Source: Enterobacter cancerogenus
GTDB taxonomy: Bacteria > Pseudomonadota > Gammaproteobacteria > Enterobacterales > Enterobacteriaceae
Direction: 5' to 3'
DNA: 64,000 bases
NCBI GenBank assembly: GCA_000773965.1
Contig: JRUP01000031.1
Coordinates: 1 to 64,000 of the forward strand
Shown here: positions 1 through 7,540 of the stretch, one piece after another
How positions within the stretch are numbered: position 1 is the first letter of the stretch
How the letters are laid out: the number at the start of each line of letters is the position of its first letter
Program-made: the position numbers and the translations under genes
The notes under the pieces: model-generated
Database searches by the model: none
What the model was told of the DNA's origin: nothing
The model's input: the letters and a program-made list of their open reading frames with translations, nothing else

Positions 1-144
1 CACGTCAACGATCCGGGCTTCTGGCTGTTCAAGGAATACTTCAACCTGACCATCGGTGAAACCATCCGCTCCTGGTCCGCGCTGGAAACCATTATTTCGG
101 TGTGTGGTTTGGTCGGCTGTTTGCTGCTGGCTAACGTTATCTGA
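1..144 (+). CDS. GntP-family gluconate-type permease, C-terminal end (partial)
   Basis: The reading frame is open from the first base and ends at TGA after 47 residues. The visible peptide (HVNDPGFWLFKEYFNLT at its start, then a hydrophobic last segment ending in LLLANVI) matches the end of GntP/GntT-type inner-membrane H+ symporters for gluconate and related sugar acids. The HVNDPGFW stretch is a conserved family signature. Substrate cannot be told from this fragment, so no symbol is given. The 5' part lies outside the window. Confidence 0.85.
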   Translation, partial: HVNDPGFWLFKEYFNLTIGETIRSWSALETIISVCGLVGCLLLANVI

Positions 145-152
145 CGGAAATC

Positions 153-179
153 AGCTGAGGCGAGAGGCCTCAGCTTCTT
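153..179 (+). terminator. Rho-independent-like terminator after the permease
   Basis: A perfect 9-bp stem (AGCTGAGGC / GCCTCAGCT) with a 5-nt loop is followed by TCTTC. It lies 8 bases after the permease stop and before the converging hcxB stop. The T-tract is short, so termination strength is uncertain. Confidence 0.55.
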
Positions 180-191
180 CATTACTGCGGT

Positions 192-1274
192 TTACTGCGC
201 CAGTGCGCGGAAGGCCGCCAGCTCTTCATCGGACATGCCCGCTTGTAATGCCGCTGCGCAAATCTGTTCCCAACTGTTGCTGTCGAGCGGAATCCCCTCG
301 CGATCGCGTTCGATACGATTCTGTTCTTCCCATTCACCTGGCACCTGAATCGGTGCATCGCCGCTTTGTGGCGAGCGTTTTACCCATTCGAGGAACGATT
401 CTGCTTCTTCCTGCATCGCCGGTGCATCAAACGCTTCGGGATTAACGATGATGGTGGTCATGCAGTTGAAAATGGCGTCATGGCTGCTGACCAGCGTGGC
501 ATCGTGCGTGGTGCGACCACCGGAAAGCGCACCGCCCAGAATTTCGCACATCGTGGCCAGCGCGTAACCTTTGTGCAGACCGAAGGGCATCAGCGAGCCA
601 TAAGGTGCCTGATGCATCACGCCGGGTTCGGTGGTGGGCTGCCCCTGGTGATCGATCAGATAACCGGGCGCGACCTGTTGCCCTTTGTTCCATGCCACGC
701 GTGTTTTGCCGTAGGCAATGCCGCTGGTAGCGAAATCGAGCAGCAGCGGTTTGGCATTTTGGCGTGGGAAGATGGCACAGAAGGGGTTGGTGCCAAAACG
801 ACGGTCGCTACCGTTAAAGGGCGCAACCATCGGATCACCCATCACGTTGACGAAATGGAAAGAGACGAATCCCGCCGCCGCGCACTGTTCCGCCCAATGA
901 CCGATACGACCAATATGGTGGGAGTGGTGTAAGCCGACCGCAGCGATACCCAGCTTCGCTGCACGCTCAATACCCAACTGCATCGCCTGATATGCCGCCA
1001 CCTGACCAAAGCCGTTATGTCCGTGCAGGGTGAGCACCGCACCGGCATCCTTTTCAATAGTGGTGTGTTGGTTCAGCTGCAGGAATCCCTGCTTCAGCGA
1101 ACTCATATAGCTCGGGATCATTCCTACGCCGTGGGAATCGTGACCGGCCAGATTGGCGGCCACCAGATGGTCAGCCACTAAACGTGACTCTTCGGCGCTG
1201 CTGCCGGCATGTAACCAAATGGCCTGAACAAATTGATGTAACTGGGAAGGGGGAAGTCGGTAAAGGGCACTCAC
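192..1274 (-). CDS. hcxB: Hydroxycarboxylate dehydrogenase B (malate/lactate dehydrogenase-like, Ldh_2 family)
   Basis: The 360-residue product matches E. coli HcxB (YbiC, 361 aa) along its length. It is an NAD(P)-dependent oxidoreductase that reduces 2-oxoacids such as 2-oxoglutarate, phenylpyruvate and 4-hydroxyphenylpyruvate to hydroxyacids in the cytoplasm (family knowledge). Conserved family motifs GHDSHG (about residues 44-49) and FGTNP (about 160-164) are present. I chose the GTG start because AAGGAG sits 9 bases before it and the first 20 residues then align with YbiC without gaps; an upstream ATG at 1328 would add 18 residues with no good ribosome site. In E. coli this gene lies elsewhere, so its position here is lineage-specific. 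Confidence 0.9.
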   Translation of the reverse strand: MSALYRLPPSQLHQFVQAIWLHAGSSAEESRLVADHLVAANLAGHDSHGVGMIPSYMSSLKQGFLQLNQHTTIEKDAGAVLTLHGHNGFGQVAAYQAMQLGIERAAKLGIAAVGLHHSHHIGRIGHWAEQCAAAGFVSFHFVNVMGDPMVAPFNGSDRRFGTNPFCAIFPRQNAKPLLLDFATSGIAYGKTRVAWNKGQQVAPGYLIDHQGQPTTEPGVMHQAPYGSLMPFGLHKGYALATMCEILGGALSGGRTTHDATLVSSHDAIFNCMTTIIVNPEAFDAPAMQEEAESFLEWVKRSPQSGDAPIQVPGEWEEQNRIERDREGIPLDSNSWEQICAAALQAGMSDEELAAFRALAQ

Positions 1275-1347
1275 GCGGTCAATCTCCTTGTCATGTTCGA
1301 TAATGCATCCTGCGCTTAAAGCTATCATTACCGCAAGTGAGTGTTAT

Positions 1348-1376
1348 CAAAAGCAAAGGGCCACAATCTGTGGCCC
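1348..1376 (-). terminator. Terminator after the 81-residue gene
   Basis: On the minus strand a perfect 8-bp stem GGGCCACA/TGTGGCCC with a 3-nt loop is followed by TTTGCTTTTG, placed just after the stop of the upstream small gene and before hcxB. It separates their transcription. Confidence 0.75.
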
Positions 1377-1382
1377 AAAAAC

Positions 1383-1628
1383 TCAATGCGGCTGTTCAAA
1401 GCCCGCTTTCACCATCTGATCGCGCAACGCGCGGGTAATTTCACGGTTCCCACCCGTGACCGGATAAATGACATTGTTGACGACATCGTCAAGGTAATGC
1501 TCTTCAAACTCTTGCATGGTGAGTTGGGTGCCACCTTCATCATTAATAGCAATGCTGCCACTGATGTGGTTGCCGTAATCCTTTGCCTTCAGGCTGTAAC
1601 GCCCCATGCTGGTATTAATCGTGCTCAT
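1383..1628 (-). CDS. Conserved-looking hypothetical protein, 81 aa
   Basis: A small, soluble, acidic-to-neutral protein with no signal peptide or membrane segment and no motif I recognise. The frame has a good ribosome site (AAGGAG five bases before ATG), normal codon use and its own downstream terminator, which argue that it is real. It is rich in N, D, E and G in the first half (YGNHISGSIAINDEGGTQ), compatible with a small beta-rich fold. It stands between hcxB (same strand) and the divergent yohP-like gene. Function unknown. Confidence 0.65.
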   Translation of the reverse strand: MSTINTSMGRYSLKAKDYGNHISGSIAINDEGGTQLTMQEFEEHYLDDVVNNVIYPVTGGNREITRALRDQMVKAGFEQPH

Positions 1629-1815
1629 AAGATCTCCTTGTTACGTAGGCAGTGATAACAATTGAGGCCTGCTAGAGGCGCTGTAAGTTTAGACAGCACG
1701 AGCCGGCGGTGCGCAACGGGAGAGAGAGATAAAATCGCGACATGCGACCCGTCTCGCAGAAATAAAACTGAACGGAAGGCAACGCTCATAACCATGCGTG
1801 ACAGTGCTCGCACTG

Positions 1816-1851
1816 CACAGCGAACGCAGAATGATCATCTATACTGGTTAA
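1816..1851 (+). promoter_or_regulatory. Candidate sigma-S-type promoter for the yohP-like gene
   Basis: CTATACT at 1839-1845, followed by GG, fits the extended -10 favoured by sigma-S holoenzyme; no good -35 hexamer is visible 17 bases upstream. It lies about 43 bases ahead of the small-protein start codon. Inference only. Confidence 0.35.
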
Positions 1852-1887
1852 CAGGCGCGTTATTTTTCATCACTGAAGGAGCGAACA

Positions 1888-1971
1888 ATGAAAATAATTC
1901 TGTGGATTATTGCCATCATTTTTATCGTGGGATTACTGACGATTACGGGTGTATTCAAACTGATTTTTTAG
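1888..1971 (+). CDS. yohP: Small inner-membrane protein YohP
   Basis: A 27-codon gene (MKIILW... ending FKLIF). It matches E. coli YohP (also 27 aa) at most positions, including the MKIILW start and the TGVFK-IF end. YohP is a single-span inner-membrane microprotein of unknown role, used as a model for post-translational membrane insertion. Almost the whole chain is one hydrophobic helix flanked by lysines at residues 2 and 24. A GAAGGAG ribosome site sits 7 bases before ATG. In E. coli yohP is at another locus, so position is not conserved. The gene is short enough to be missed by standard gene callers. Confidence 0.85.
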   Translation: MKIILWIIAIIFIVGLLTITGVFKLIF

Positions 1972-1977
1972 CATGAA

Positions 1978-1996
1978 CAGGCACCTGAGGTGCCTG
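1978..1996. terminator. Hairpin between yohP and the converging zinc-ribbon gene
   Basis: A perfect 8-bp stem CAGGCACC/GGTGCCTG with a TGA loop lies between two convergent stop codons. There is no clear T-tract on either strand, so it may protect 3' ends rather than terminate. Confidence 0.5.
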
Positions 1997-2002
1997 AATT
2001 CG

Positions 2003-2188
2003 TTATTCTGCCCGGGACGCGGCAAATTCGCTCAATGTCAGCATTGCCGGAATCAAGTCCCGCCAGTCAATCGGTTTATCACAACCCGCGCAACACGCAC
2101 CATGGTGTAAGTTATTTTTATCCTCTTCCACTTTCGGCAATGTGAAATAAAATTTAGCGCAGCCGCAGCGTCGACAGCGAATCGTCAT
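2003..2188 (-). CDS. Small zinc-ribbon protein, 61 aa
   Basis: The protein has two metal-binding knuckles: CRRCGC at residues 5-10 and CCAGC at 32-36, with HH at 28-29 between them. This is the layout of a small zinc ribbon, so a structural zinc or another thiophilic metal is likely. No signal peptide. Ribosome site GGAGG lies 10 bases before ATG. I do not recognise the family. About 95 bases upstream of its start is a strong Fur-box-like sequence, so iron control of this gene is a reasonable inference. pagP lies divergently beyond it. Confidence 0.7.
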   Translation of the reverse strand: MTIRCRRCGCAKFYFTLPKVEEDKNNLHHGACCAGCDKPIDWRDLIPAMLTLSEFAASRAE

Positions 2189-2572
2189 TTCAATGTTCCT
2201 CCCTCTCCATCCTGGAAAGATGAGATTTATCTTATTCGCCCTCAGAGTTCAATTCATAAATTTAATTAATTTATTTCCGATGTAAATGATTGTCATTAAG
2301 TTACTGAAAATTAAGTTGTATCTCTGGGTGATTATCACGCAATGAGTGCATTTAATGTGCATTTTTCCTGACGACCGGGATATTTCTTTCTATAGAAAAA
2401 CCACAACCTAATCTAAATTATCGGAAAATAATGGTGTAACACAGACTATCCCTGGAGTTTTTAGCCGCTTTTTTAGATATCGTTTTAAGTTGTTGCGCTA
2501 ATAATCGCCCACTCACCGAATGCGCCTTTTTACTGGGGGCGAATTTAAGAGATGACTTAATAGGATTTTTTT
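2189..2572. other. AT-rich intergenic control region between the zinc-ribbon gene and pagP
   Basis: This divergent gap is unusually AT-rich and contains no credible coding frame. It holds the Fur-box-like site listed separately. A degenerate direct repeat around 2471-2487 (TTTTTA, 5 bases, CGTTTT) only weakly resembles a PhoP box, which would be expected for pagP, so I do not call it. No RNA gene was recognised. Confidence 0.5.
2282..2300 (-). promoter_or_regulatory. Candidate Fur box
   Basis: Read on the minus strand, this 19-mer matches the classical Fur consensus GATAATGATAATCATTATC at 14 of 19 positions, with a perfect AATGA-N3-TCATT core dyad. It is about 94 bases upstream of the zinc-ribbon gene start and about 270 bases upstream of pagP; the former is the more likely target. 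Match counted by eye; binding not shown. Confidence 0.55.
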
Positions 2573-3145
2573 GTGAATCGGCACATTTTATCCGCACTTT
2601 TGGGCGGAATTTTGACGTTACCCATGACGTTTTCGGCATCAGCAGTCACAACATCGCAAGCCATTGAGGCGGGATGGAACACATTTAGCACCAATGTTGA
2701 GCAAACCTGGTCGCAGCCACAGCATCATGACTTTTACCTGCCCGCTATCACTTGGCATAACCGCTGGACCTATGATGACGAGCATATCGAAAAGTACAAC
2801 GAGCGGCCGTGGGGCGCCGGTGGCGGTGTCTCTCGTTGGGATGAGAAAGGCAACTGGCATGGGCTCTATGCCATGGTGTTCAAAGACTCGTTCAACAAAT
2901 GGGAGCCTATCGCTGGCTATGGCTGGGAAGCGACCTGGCGGCCATTGAACGACCAGAATTTCCACATCGGTGCAGGCTACACCGCGGGCGTCACCGCGAG
3001 AGATAACTGGCGCTATATCCCGGTTCCACTGGTTTTGCCATTAGCATCAATAGGATATGGGCCAGCCACTTTCCAAATGACTTATATTCCAGGGACTTAT
3101 AATAACGGTAACGTCTATTTTGCCTGGCTGAGATTCCAGTTTTAG
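2573..3145 (+). CDS. pagP: Lipid A palmitoyltransferase
   Basis: A 190-residue outer-membrane beta-barrel enzyme that moves palmitate from phospholipid to lipid A. A signal peptide is evident (residues 1 to about 24, ending SASA). The active-site residues known from E. coli PagP appear as His62 (ITWHNRW) and Asp105-Ser106 ([10 protein letters not shown]), and the last residues end in aromatic F-Q-F as expected for barrel insertion. Start codon is GTG. In E. coli the gene is induced through PhoPQ; I saw no convincing PhoP box here. It precedes cspE as in E. coli. Confidence 0.95.
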   Translation: MNRHILSALLGGILTLPMTFSASAVTTSQAIEAGWNTFSTNVEQTWSQPQHHDFYLPAITWHNRWTYDDEHIEKYNERPWGAGGGVSRWDEKGNWHGLYAMVFKDSFNKWEPIAGYGWEATWRPLNDQNFHIGAGYTAGVTARDNWRYIPVPLVLPLASIGYGPATFQMTYIPGTYNNGNVYFAWLRFQF

Positions 3146-3295
3146 CGTGTGAAAAGCGTCAAAAAGTGTGAAGGGGATGCAAAAAATCAATATTTATCAC
3201 TTTTTCATCAATTCTCACTGGACAAATGTCACCGCAATTGCTGTACTAGATGCCGACACAGTTTAGTGTCCATTTTTCATGTAAAGGTAATATAG

Positions 3296-3505
3296 ATGTC
3301 CAAGATCAAAGGTAACGTTAAGTGGTTTAATGAGTCGAAAGGCTTCGGTTTCATTACTCCAGAAGATGGCAGCAAAGATGTATTCGTACACTTCTCTGCA
3401 ATCATGAGCAATGGTTTCAAAACTCTGGCTGAAGGTCAGCGTGTAGAGTTCGAAATCACTGACGGCGCTAAAGGCCCATCTGCTGCTAACGTTATCGCTC
3501 TGTAA
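3296..3505 (+). CDS. cspE: Cold-shock-family RNA chaperone CspE
   Basis: The 69-residue single cold-shock domain differs from E. coli CspE at only a few positions. RNP1 (KGFGFI, residues 15-20) and RNP2 (VFVHF, 29-33) are intact; these bind single-stranded RNA/DNA. CspE acts as a nucleic-acid chaperone and transcription antiterminator and is expressed at 37 C, unlike CspA. It stands directly after pagP as in E. coli and is followed by its own strong terminator. Confidence 0.97.
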   Translation: MSKIKGNVKWFNESKGFGFITPEDGSKDVFVHFSAIMSNGFKTLAEGQRVEFEITDGAKGPSAANVIAL

Positions 3506-3524
3506 GTTAACAGTTAGAATTTTG

Positions 3525-3552
3525 AAAACCCGCCTAATGGCGGGTTTTTTTT
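3525..3552 (+). terminator. cspE terminator
   Basis: AAAACCCGCC/GGCGGGTTTT stem with a TAAT loop and an uninterrupted T-tract 20 bases after the cspE stop: a classic intrinsic terminator. Confidence 0.93.
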
Positions 3553-3559
3553 GTCCTTT

Positions 3560-3658
3560 TTACATGTGCCACCAGGTCAGGGAATAGCCCAACACGGCCG
3601 CCATGGCGACGAAAAGCGCCATCATTTCATTGTAGCTACGTGGAATCAGGTTTTTCAT
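3560..3658 (-). CDS. Possible small membrane protein, 32 aa
   Basis: A short minus-strand frame encodes a positively charged N-terminus (MKNLIPRSYNE) followed by a single hydrophobic stretch (MMALFVAMAAVLGYSLTWW) and stop, the usual layout of a one-span microprotein. An in-frame ATG at 3691 would add 11 residues (MLSEIHLWGAH). Ribosome-site support is weak for both starts (GGGG 7 bases before the shorter start). It occupies the place where crcB lies in E. coli but is unrelated to CrcB. No homologue recognised; it could be a chance frame. Confidence 0.4.
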   Translation of the reverse strand: MKNLIPRSYNEMMALFVAMAAVLGYSLTWWHM

Positions 3659-3862
3659 GTGCGCGCCCCAGAGGTGTATTTCACTCAGCATCGCAAAGCC
3701 AGGTTAAGCCAACCTTAAGCCGTGATGACAGTCTGATGACAGGGCACATTCTGCGGCGTATTTCACAGAACCTGGCAGTAACATTCTCATAACAATCCTT
3801 ACTTGCAGCTTTTTACGCAACAACGCTATATAACTGCATGCAAGGACTCATGAGGAGGCAGG

Positions 3863-4294
3863 ATGAATATACGTCAGGCACTGGCAAAAGACAGTTTTGC
3901 CCTGAGTGCGCTGTTAACCGAACTGGGTTACAGCGGCACAGAAAAGTTTATTGATACACGTCTGGCGCAGTTATGCAGCCATCCCGACGAAATTTTATTG
4001 GTGGCAGAACACGGCAATCAGGTTCTGGGTTTTCTCTCTTTGCACTTTATCCCCCAACTGGCGCTGCCCGGTGATTTCGCCCGCATCAGCTATTTTTGCA
4101 TTGCGGAAGGCGAGCGCAGTAAAGGCAGTGGCCAACAGCTGCTCAGTCATGCCGAGCAGCTAGCGCGTGAACGGGGCTGCGATCGCATGGAAGTGCATTG
4201 TCACGCTTCCCGCCTTAAAGCCAACCAGTTCTACTCGCGTGAAGGCTATGTGGAATCTCCGCGTTATCACATCAAAGATCTGGGCTCGCTTTAA
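3863..4294 (+). CDS. GNAT-family N-acetyltransferase
   Basis: A 143-residue single GNAT domain. The acetyl-CoA pyrophosphate loop is visible as RSKGSG (residues 85-90, the family R/Q-x-x-G-x-G/A), followed by the helix QQLLSHAEQLARERG and the C-terminal F/Y-Y-x-R-x-G-Y motif (NQFYSREGYVES). Substrate unknown; many such small cytoplasmic enzymes acetylate amines or protein N-termini. The ribosome site GAGGAGG is strong. Its last 23 bases overlap the 3' end of the converging MocR-type regulator gene. It is not part of the E. coli cspE region, so it is an accessory gene here. Confidence 0.85.
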   Translation: MNIRQALAKDSFALSALLTELGYSGTEKFIDTRLAQLCSHPDEILLVAEHGNQVLGFLSLHFIPQLALPGDFARISYFCIAEGERSKGSGQQLLSHAEQLARERGCDRMEVHCHASRLKANQFYSREGYVESPRYHIKDLGSL

Positions 4295-5627
4295 GTTCAC
4301 GCCCGGTGGCGATGACCAGCGCGTCAGCAATGCTTTCAAGCTGATCGAACGGGAGCAGTGAAGCACTGACGCGAATAAAGGGCTCGCCGTTGAGGCAACA
4401 GCGTTCTCCCGGCAGTACAGCGATGCCGCGTGCTGCCAGGGTGATCATGGCGTACTGCTCTGATTCCACCGGGATCTGTACGCTCAACCCATCTCGCTCT
4501 TCCAGTACCACTCCGCGTTTTGCCAGTGCCGCCAGTAACTGCTGGCGACGCTGCGCGTAAACGGTCTTCGCCTGTTGAATGCTCTGCTGTGTGGACTCAT
4601 CGGTGAGCATCCATGCCACCGCATCCTGCAAGATACGGCTGGTCCAGCTGACGCCGAAGTTACGCCACGACTGTAAGCGTTTCACCATGTCTGCCGTCGC
4701 GGATAACGCCGCCAGGCGCAGATCCGGGCCGTAGGCTTTGGAGAATGAGTGCACGTGGATGACCCGTTCCGGGAAGTGGAAACCGAGGCTCCAAGCCGGC
4801 CAGCGCGACAGATCGCCAATGCCATCATCCTCGACAATCATCGTGGTACTGTTCGCCAGCACTCTTGCTAACTCGGCACTGCGTCGCTGTGTCACGCTGT
4901 AGCCGGTGGCCGAATGCGTGCGCGGCTGATAGATAAACATCGCCGGTGATTTTTGCAGATGTGTGGCCAGTGCCGTGGGTATCGGCCCCTGATCATCACA
5001 GGGCAGTGGCAAAATTTCTGCGCCGATATTCTCTAGCATATCCAGCAAACGGGTGGCCGTGGGATTTTCAATCACCACCCGATCGCCCGGCGACAACAGC
5101 GTCTGCACAATCAGGTTCATGGCATCAAAACCGCCATCAGTGGCTAACCAGGCTTCCGCCGGATAGGGCCAGCGTGGACTGATGGCCGCTTGCAATTGCG
5201 GGGAAATCGCCTCGCGCTGATAGCTGTTTAACTCAGGTGAGGCAATGCCCGCGAGGATCGCCCGTTTAAGATCGGGTAGCAACGCCGGATCGGGTGACGC
5301 CATCGCCAGCGCCGCCCGGATGTTCTCGCCGTAGTTACCAATCTTCTCAAAGCGGATGGGGCGTGGCAGTACGCTATTGCCACACACCCACACGCCACTG
5401 CGTCCTTTACCCGCCAGTACTTTCTGCTTTTTCAGCTGCGCCCAGGCAGCAGAAACGGTTGCCGGACTGACGCCCAGCCGCTCTGCCAGCTCGCGCACCG
5501 CGGGCATTTGCATGCCAACAGCAATTTGGCCGTCCCGAATTAAGGATGAGGCGGTAAGCGTTATTCCCTTTACCGAAGCATCGTCTATTTGATGGCTAAG
5601 CCAATCGACATCTACCGTTTGCGTCAT
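4272..5627 (-). CDS. MocR-type (GntR HTH + aminotransferase-like) transcriptional regulator
   Basis: A 451-residue fusion. Residues about 15-80 form a GntR winged helix-turn-helix (VRELAERLGVSPATVSAAW), and about 100-445 form a fold-type I PLP aminotransferase-like domain. The Schiff-base lysine is Lys297 (HSFSKAYGPD) and the pyridine-nitrogen aspartate lies in VEDDGI (266-270). MocR proteins sense PLP or amino compounds by forming aldimines and usually control the divergent gene; here that is the five-gene nitrilase/ABC operon 135 bases away. Direct repeats in the gap support this. The effector is unknown. Confidence 0.9.
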   Translation of the reverse strand: MTQTVDVDWLSHQIDDASVKGITLTASSLIRDGQIAVGMQMPAVRELAERLGVSPATVSAAWAQLKKQKVLAGKGRSGVWVCGNSVLPRPIRFEKIGNYGENIRAALAMASPDPALLPDLKRAILAGIASPELNSYQREAISPQLQAAISPRWPYPAEAWLATDGGFDAMNLIVQTLLSPGDRVVIENPTATRLLDMLENIGAEILPLPCDDQGPIPTALATHLQKSPAMFIYQPRTHSATGYSVTQRRSAELARVLANSTTMIVEDDGIGDLSRWPAWSLGFHFPERVIHVHSFSKAYGPDLRLAALSATADMVKRLQSWRNFGVSWTSRILQDAVAWMLTDESTQQSIQQAKTVYAQRRQQLLAALAKRGVVLEERDGLSVQIPVESEQYAMITLAARGIAVLPGERCCLNGEPFIRVSASLLPFDQLESIADALVIATGRELKASPDL

Positions 5628-5638
5628 AAGAAAATCAT

Positions 5639-5718
5639 TTGTTCAGTAACAAAGAATTGATTGTTCAGATTAGTATTCGCGTTTTAGACTCAAATTCAAG
5701 CACTATTTGCTGAATAAA
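5639..5718. promoter_or_regulatory. Candidate MocR-regulator operator (direct repeats)
   Basis: TTGTTCAG occurs at 5639-5646 and again at 5661-5668, exactly 22 bases apart (two helical turns), with a third related half-site inverted at 5710-5718 (CTGAATAAA). The sites lie between the regulator gene and the divergent operon. Known MocR members such as GabR and PdxR bind spaced direct repeats, so this is the natural operator candidate for both autoregulation and operon control. Confidence 0.55.
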
Positions 5719-5762
5719 TAAACAACGCCAGATCTCTGGCCGAAAACGGGGAAAGCACAATT

Positions 5763-6722
5763 ATGGTAACCATCAGACTGGCGGTGCGTGACTGGGATTA
5801 TTTCACCCCGCTGGCACTCGGCGACATCAAACCTGAAGGCTTCACGCTGGAGATTGACCGCGTGGGCACGCTGGTTGATAACCTCGCGACCAGCGACAAA
5901 TACGACGCGGGTGAAGTGTCATTCAGCCGCTATGCTCAGGCATGCGCCAGAGGCGATAACGCACTGCTCGGCCTGCCGCACTTCCTGATGCGCGGCTTCC
6001 GCCAGCGCTGCATCATCACCACCGCTGACAGCCCGATTACCACGCCCGCTCAGCTGAAAGGCAAGAAAATCGGGGTGACCGGCTGGCAGGATTCTGGCAA
6101 CACCTGGACGCGCACCGTGCTGCGTGAAGCTGGCGTAGAGATCGATGATGCGTACTGGTTTGCCGGCCGCCTGACCGAAGAACATCCGATTGTTGATCGC
6201 CTTGCAGGCTTCGGGCGTCCGGGCCGCATTGAACCCGCACCGGGCGAGCGCCCGCTGATCGAACTGCTGAAGGCCGGTGAGCTGGATGCGGTGTTCACGC
6301 CGTTTATGCCAGAAGGTTTCTTCCTGAAAAATTCTGGCCTGCGTCAATTGCAAAACGACTTTGTGACCGCCGAGCGCGACTACTTTAATCGCGTCGGCTA
6401 CGTCCCGGGCATCCATCTGCTGGCGATGAAACCGGTACTGGCGGAAATACATCCCTGGCTGCCGCAGGCGTTAAGCGAAATCATCGATCGTTCGTACCAG
6501 ATGTGGATGCAGAAACGCGAGAAATACGCCGACACCACACCGTGGCTGCTGGATGATTTGCGACGTACCGCGCAGGAATTACCGGCGGACTGGAATCAAA
6601 ACGGATTCTCCGCTAACAAAAAGATGATCGCCGATTTTGCCAACGAGCTGTTCCAGCAAGGCTTAACCAAAACATTACTGACGCCGGAAGCGATTTTCCC
6701 GGCTGCAGCGCAAGGGGAGTGA
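5763..6722 (+). CDS. 4,5-dihydroxyphthalate decarboxylase (Pht5)/NMT1-like protein
   Basis: A 319-residue soluble protein without a signal peptide. Its start (VTIRLAVRDWDYFTPLALGD) and the LVDNLATSDKYDAGEVSFSRYAQ region resemble the Pht5-type branch of the periplasmic-binding-protein fold, which includes 4,5-dihydroxyphthalate decarboxylase and thiamine-precursor NMT1-like binding proteins. The segment LKGKKIGVTGWQDSGNTWTR is typical of the domain hinge. Lacking an export signal, it probably acts as a cytoplasmic enzyme rather than a transporter subunit. It is first in the operon and its stop overlaps the nitrilase start. Exact reaction unknown. Confidence 0.7.
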   Translation: MVTIRLAVRDWDYFTPLALGDIKPEGFTLEIDRVGTLVDNLATSDKYDAGEVSFSRYAQACARGDNALLGLPHFLMRGFRQRCIITTADSPITTPAQLKGKKIGVTGWQDSGNTWTRTVLREAGVEIDDAYWFAGRLTEEHPIVDRLAGFGRPGRIEPAPGERPLIELLKAGELDAVFTPFMPEGFFLKNSGLRQLQNDFVTAERDYFNRVGYVPGIHLLAMKPVLAEIHPWLPQALSEIIDRSYQMWMQKREKYADTTPWLLDDLRRTAQELPADWNQNGFSANKKMIADFANELFQQGLTKTLLTPEAIFPAAAQGE

Positions 6723-7519
6723 TGATGAAAGTTGCAATGGGGCAGTTTGCTGTCAGCCGCGAATGGCAGGAAAACACCGATATCTGCATCGGTTTAATGA
6801 ACAATGCACTGGCCGGAGGCGCGGATTTACTGGTCTTGCCTGAAGGCGTGCTGGCACGTGATATTGCCGACCCTGATCTGGTACTGAAAGCCGCGCAGCC
6901 GCTGGATGGTCCTTTCATCACACAGTTGCTGGCGGTCAGTAAGGGCAACGATTTAACCACCATGATGAGCGTGCACGTGCCGACAGAGGGTAACAAAGCG
7001 CTCAACGTGCTGATTGCCATTCGCAACGGTGAACTCATCGCCGCCTACGAAAAGCTGCATCTTTATGATGCGTTTGCGATGCAGGAGTCACAGCGCGTGA
7101 ATCCAGGCAACGAAATCCCACCGCTGGTGGAAGTGGCGGGGATGAAGGTGGGCTTGATGACCTGCTACGACGTGCGTTTCCCTGAGCTGGCGCGCCGTCT
7201 GGTTCTGGACGGTGCGGATGTGCTGGTGCTGCCTGCCGCCTGGGTGAAAGGCCCGCTGAAAGAGATGCATTGGGAATTACTGTGTACAGCACGCGCACTG
7301 GAAAACACCTGTTACATGGTGGCGGTGGGCGAATGTGGCCCGCGTAACATCGGCAACAGTCTGGTCATCGATCCTCTCGGCGTCGCGATTGCCAAAGCGC
7401 CAGAGTCGGCGGCACTGGTGTTCGCCGACCTCGATCCACAACGTATTGCCTACGCACGTAGCGTACTGCCGGTGCTGGAAAACCGCCGTTTTGCACGTCC
7501 TGAACTGAAACCACTTTGA
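6722..7519 (+). CDS. ybeM: Nitrilase-family amidase YbeM (deaminated glutathione amidase-like)
   Basis: A 265-residue carbon-nitrogen hydrolase with the full catalytic triad: Glu41 (LPEGV), Lys111 (YEKLHLYD) and Cys148 (LMTCYDVRFPE). It matches YbeM, which hydrolyses deaminated glutathione, a toxic transamination by-product, in strains where the gene is intact (established for the family; E. coli K-12 carries a broken copy). It occupies the syntenic place upstream of tatE. GTG-ATG-ATG codons cluster at the start; AAGGGGAG favours the second ATG at 6725. Unlike in E. coli it is embedded in an operon with a Pht5-like gene and ABC transporter genes, so its substrate could differ. Confidence 0.85.
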   Translation: MMKVAMGQFAVSREWQENTDICIGLMNNALAGGADLLVLPEGVLARDIADPDLVLKAAQPLDGPFITQLLAVSKGNDLTTMMSVHVPTEGNKALNVLIAIRNGELIAAYEKLHLYDAFAMQESQRVNPGNEIPPLVEVAGMKVGLMTCYDVRFPELARRLVLDGADVLVLPAAWVKGPLKEMHWELLCTARALENTCYMVAVGECGPRNIGNSLVIDPLGVAIAKAPESAALVFADLDPQRIAYARSVLPVLENRRFARPELKPL

Positions 7520-7540
7520 TAGATTTTGGGGAACTGGCTC

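Noticed and set aside
2460..2495. PhoP box upstream of pagP
   Set aside because: The best direct repeat matches the hexamer consensus poorly in the second half-site.
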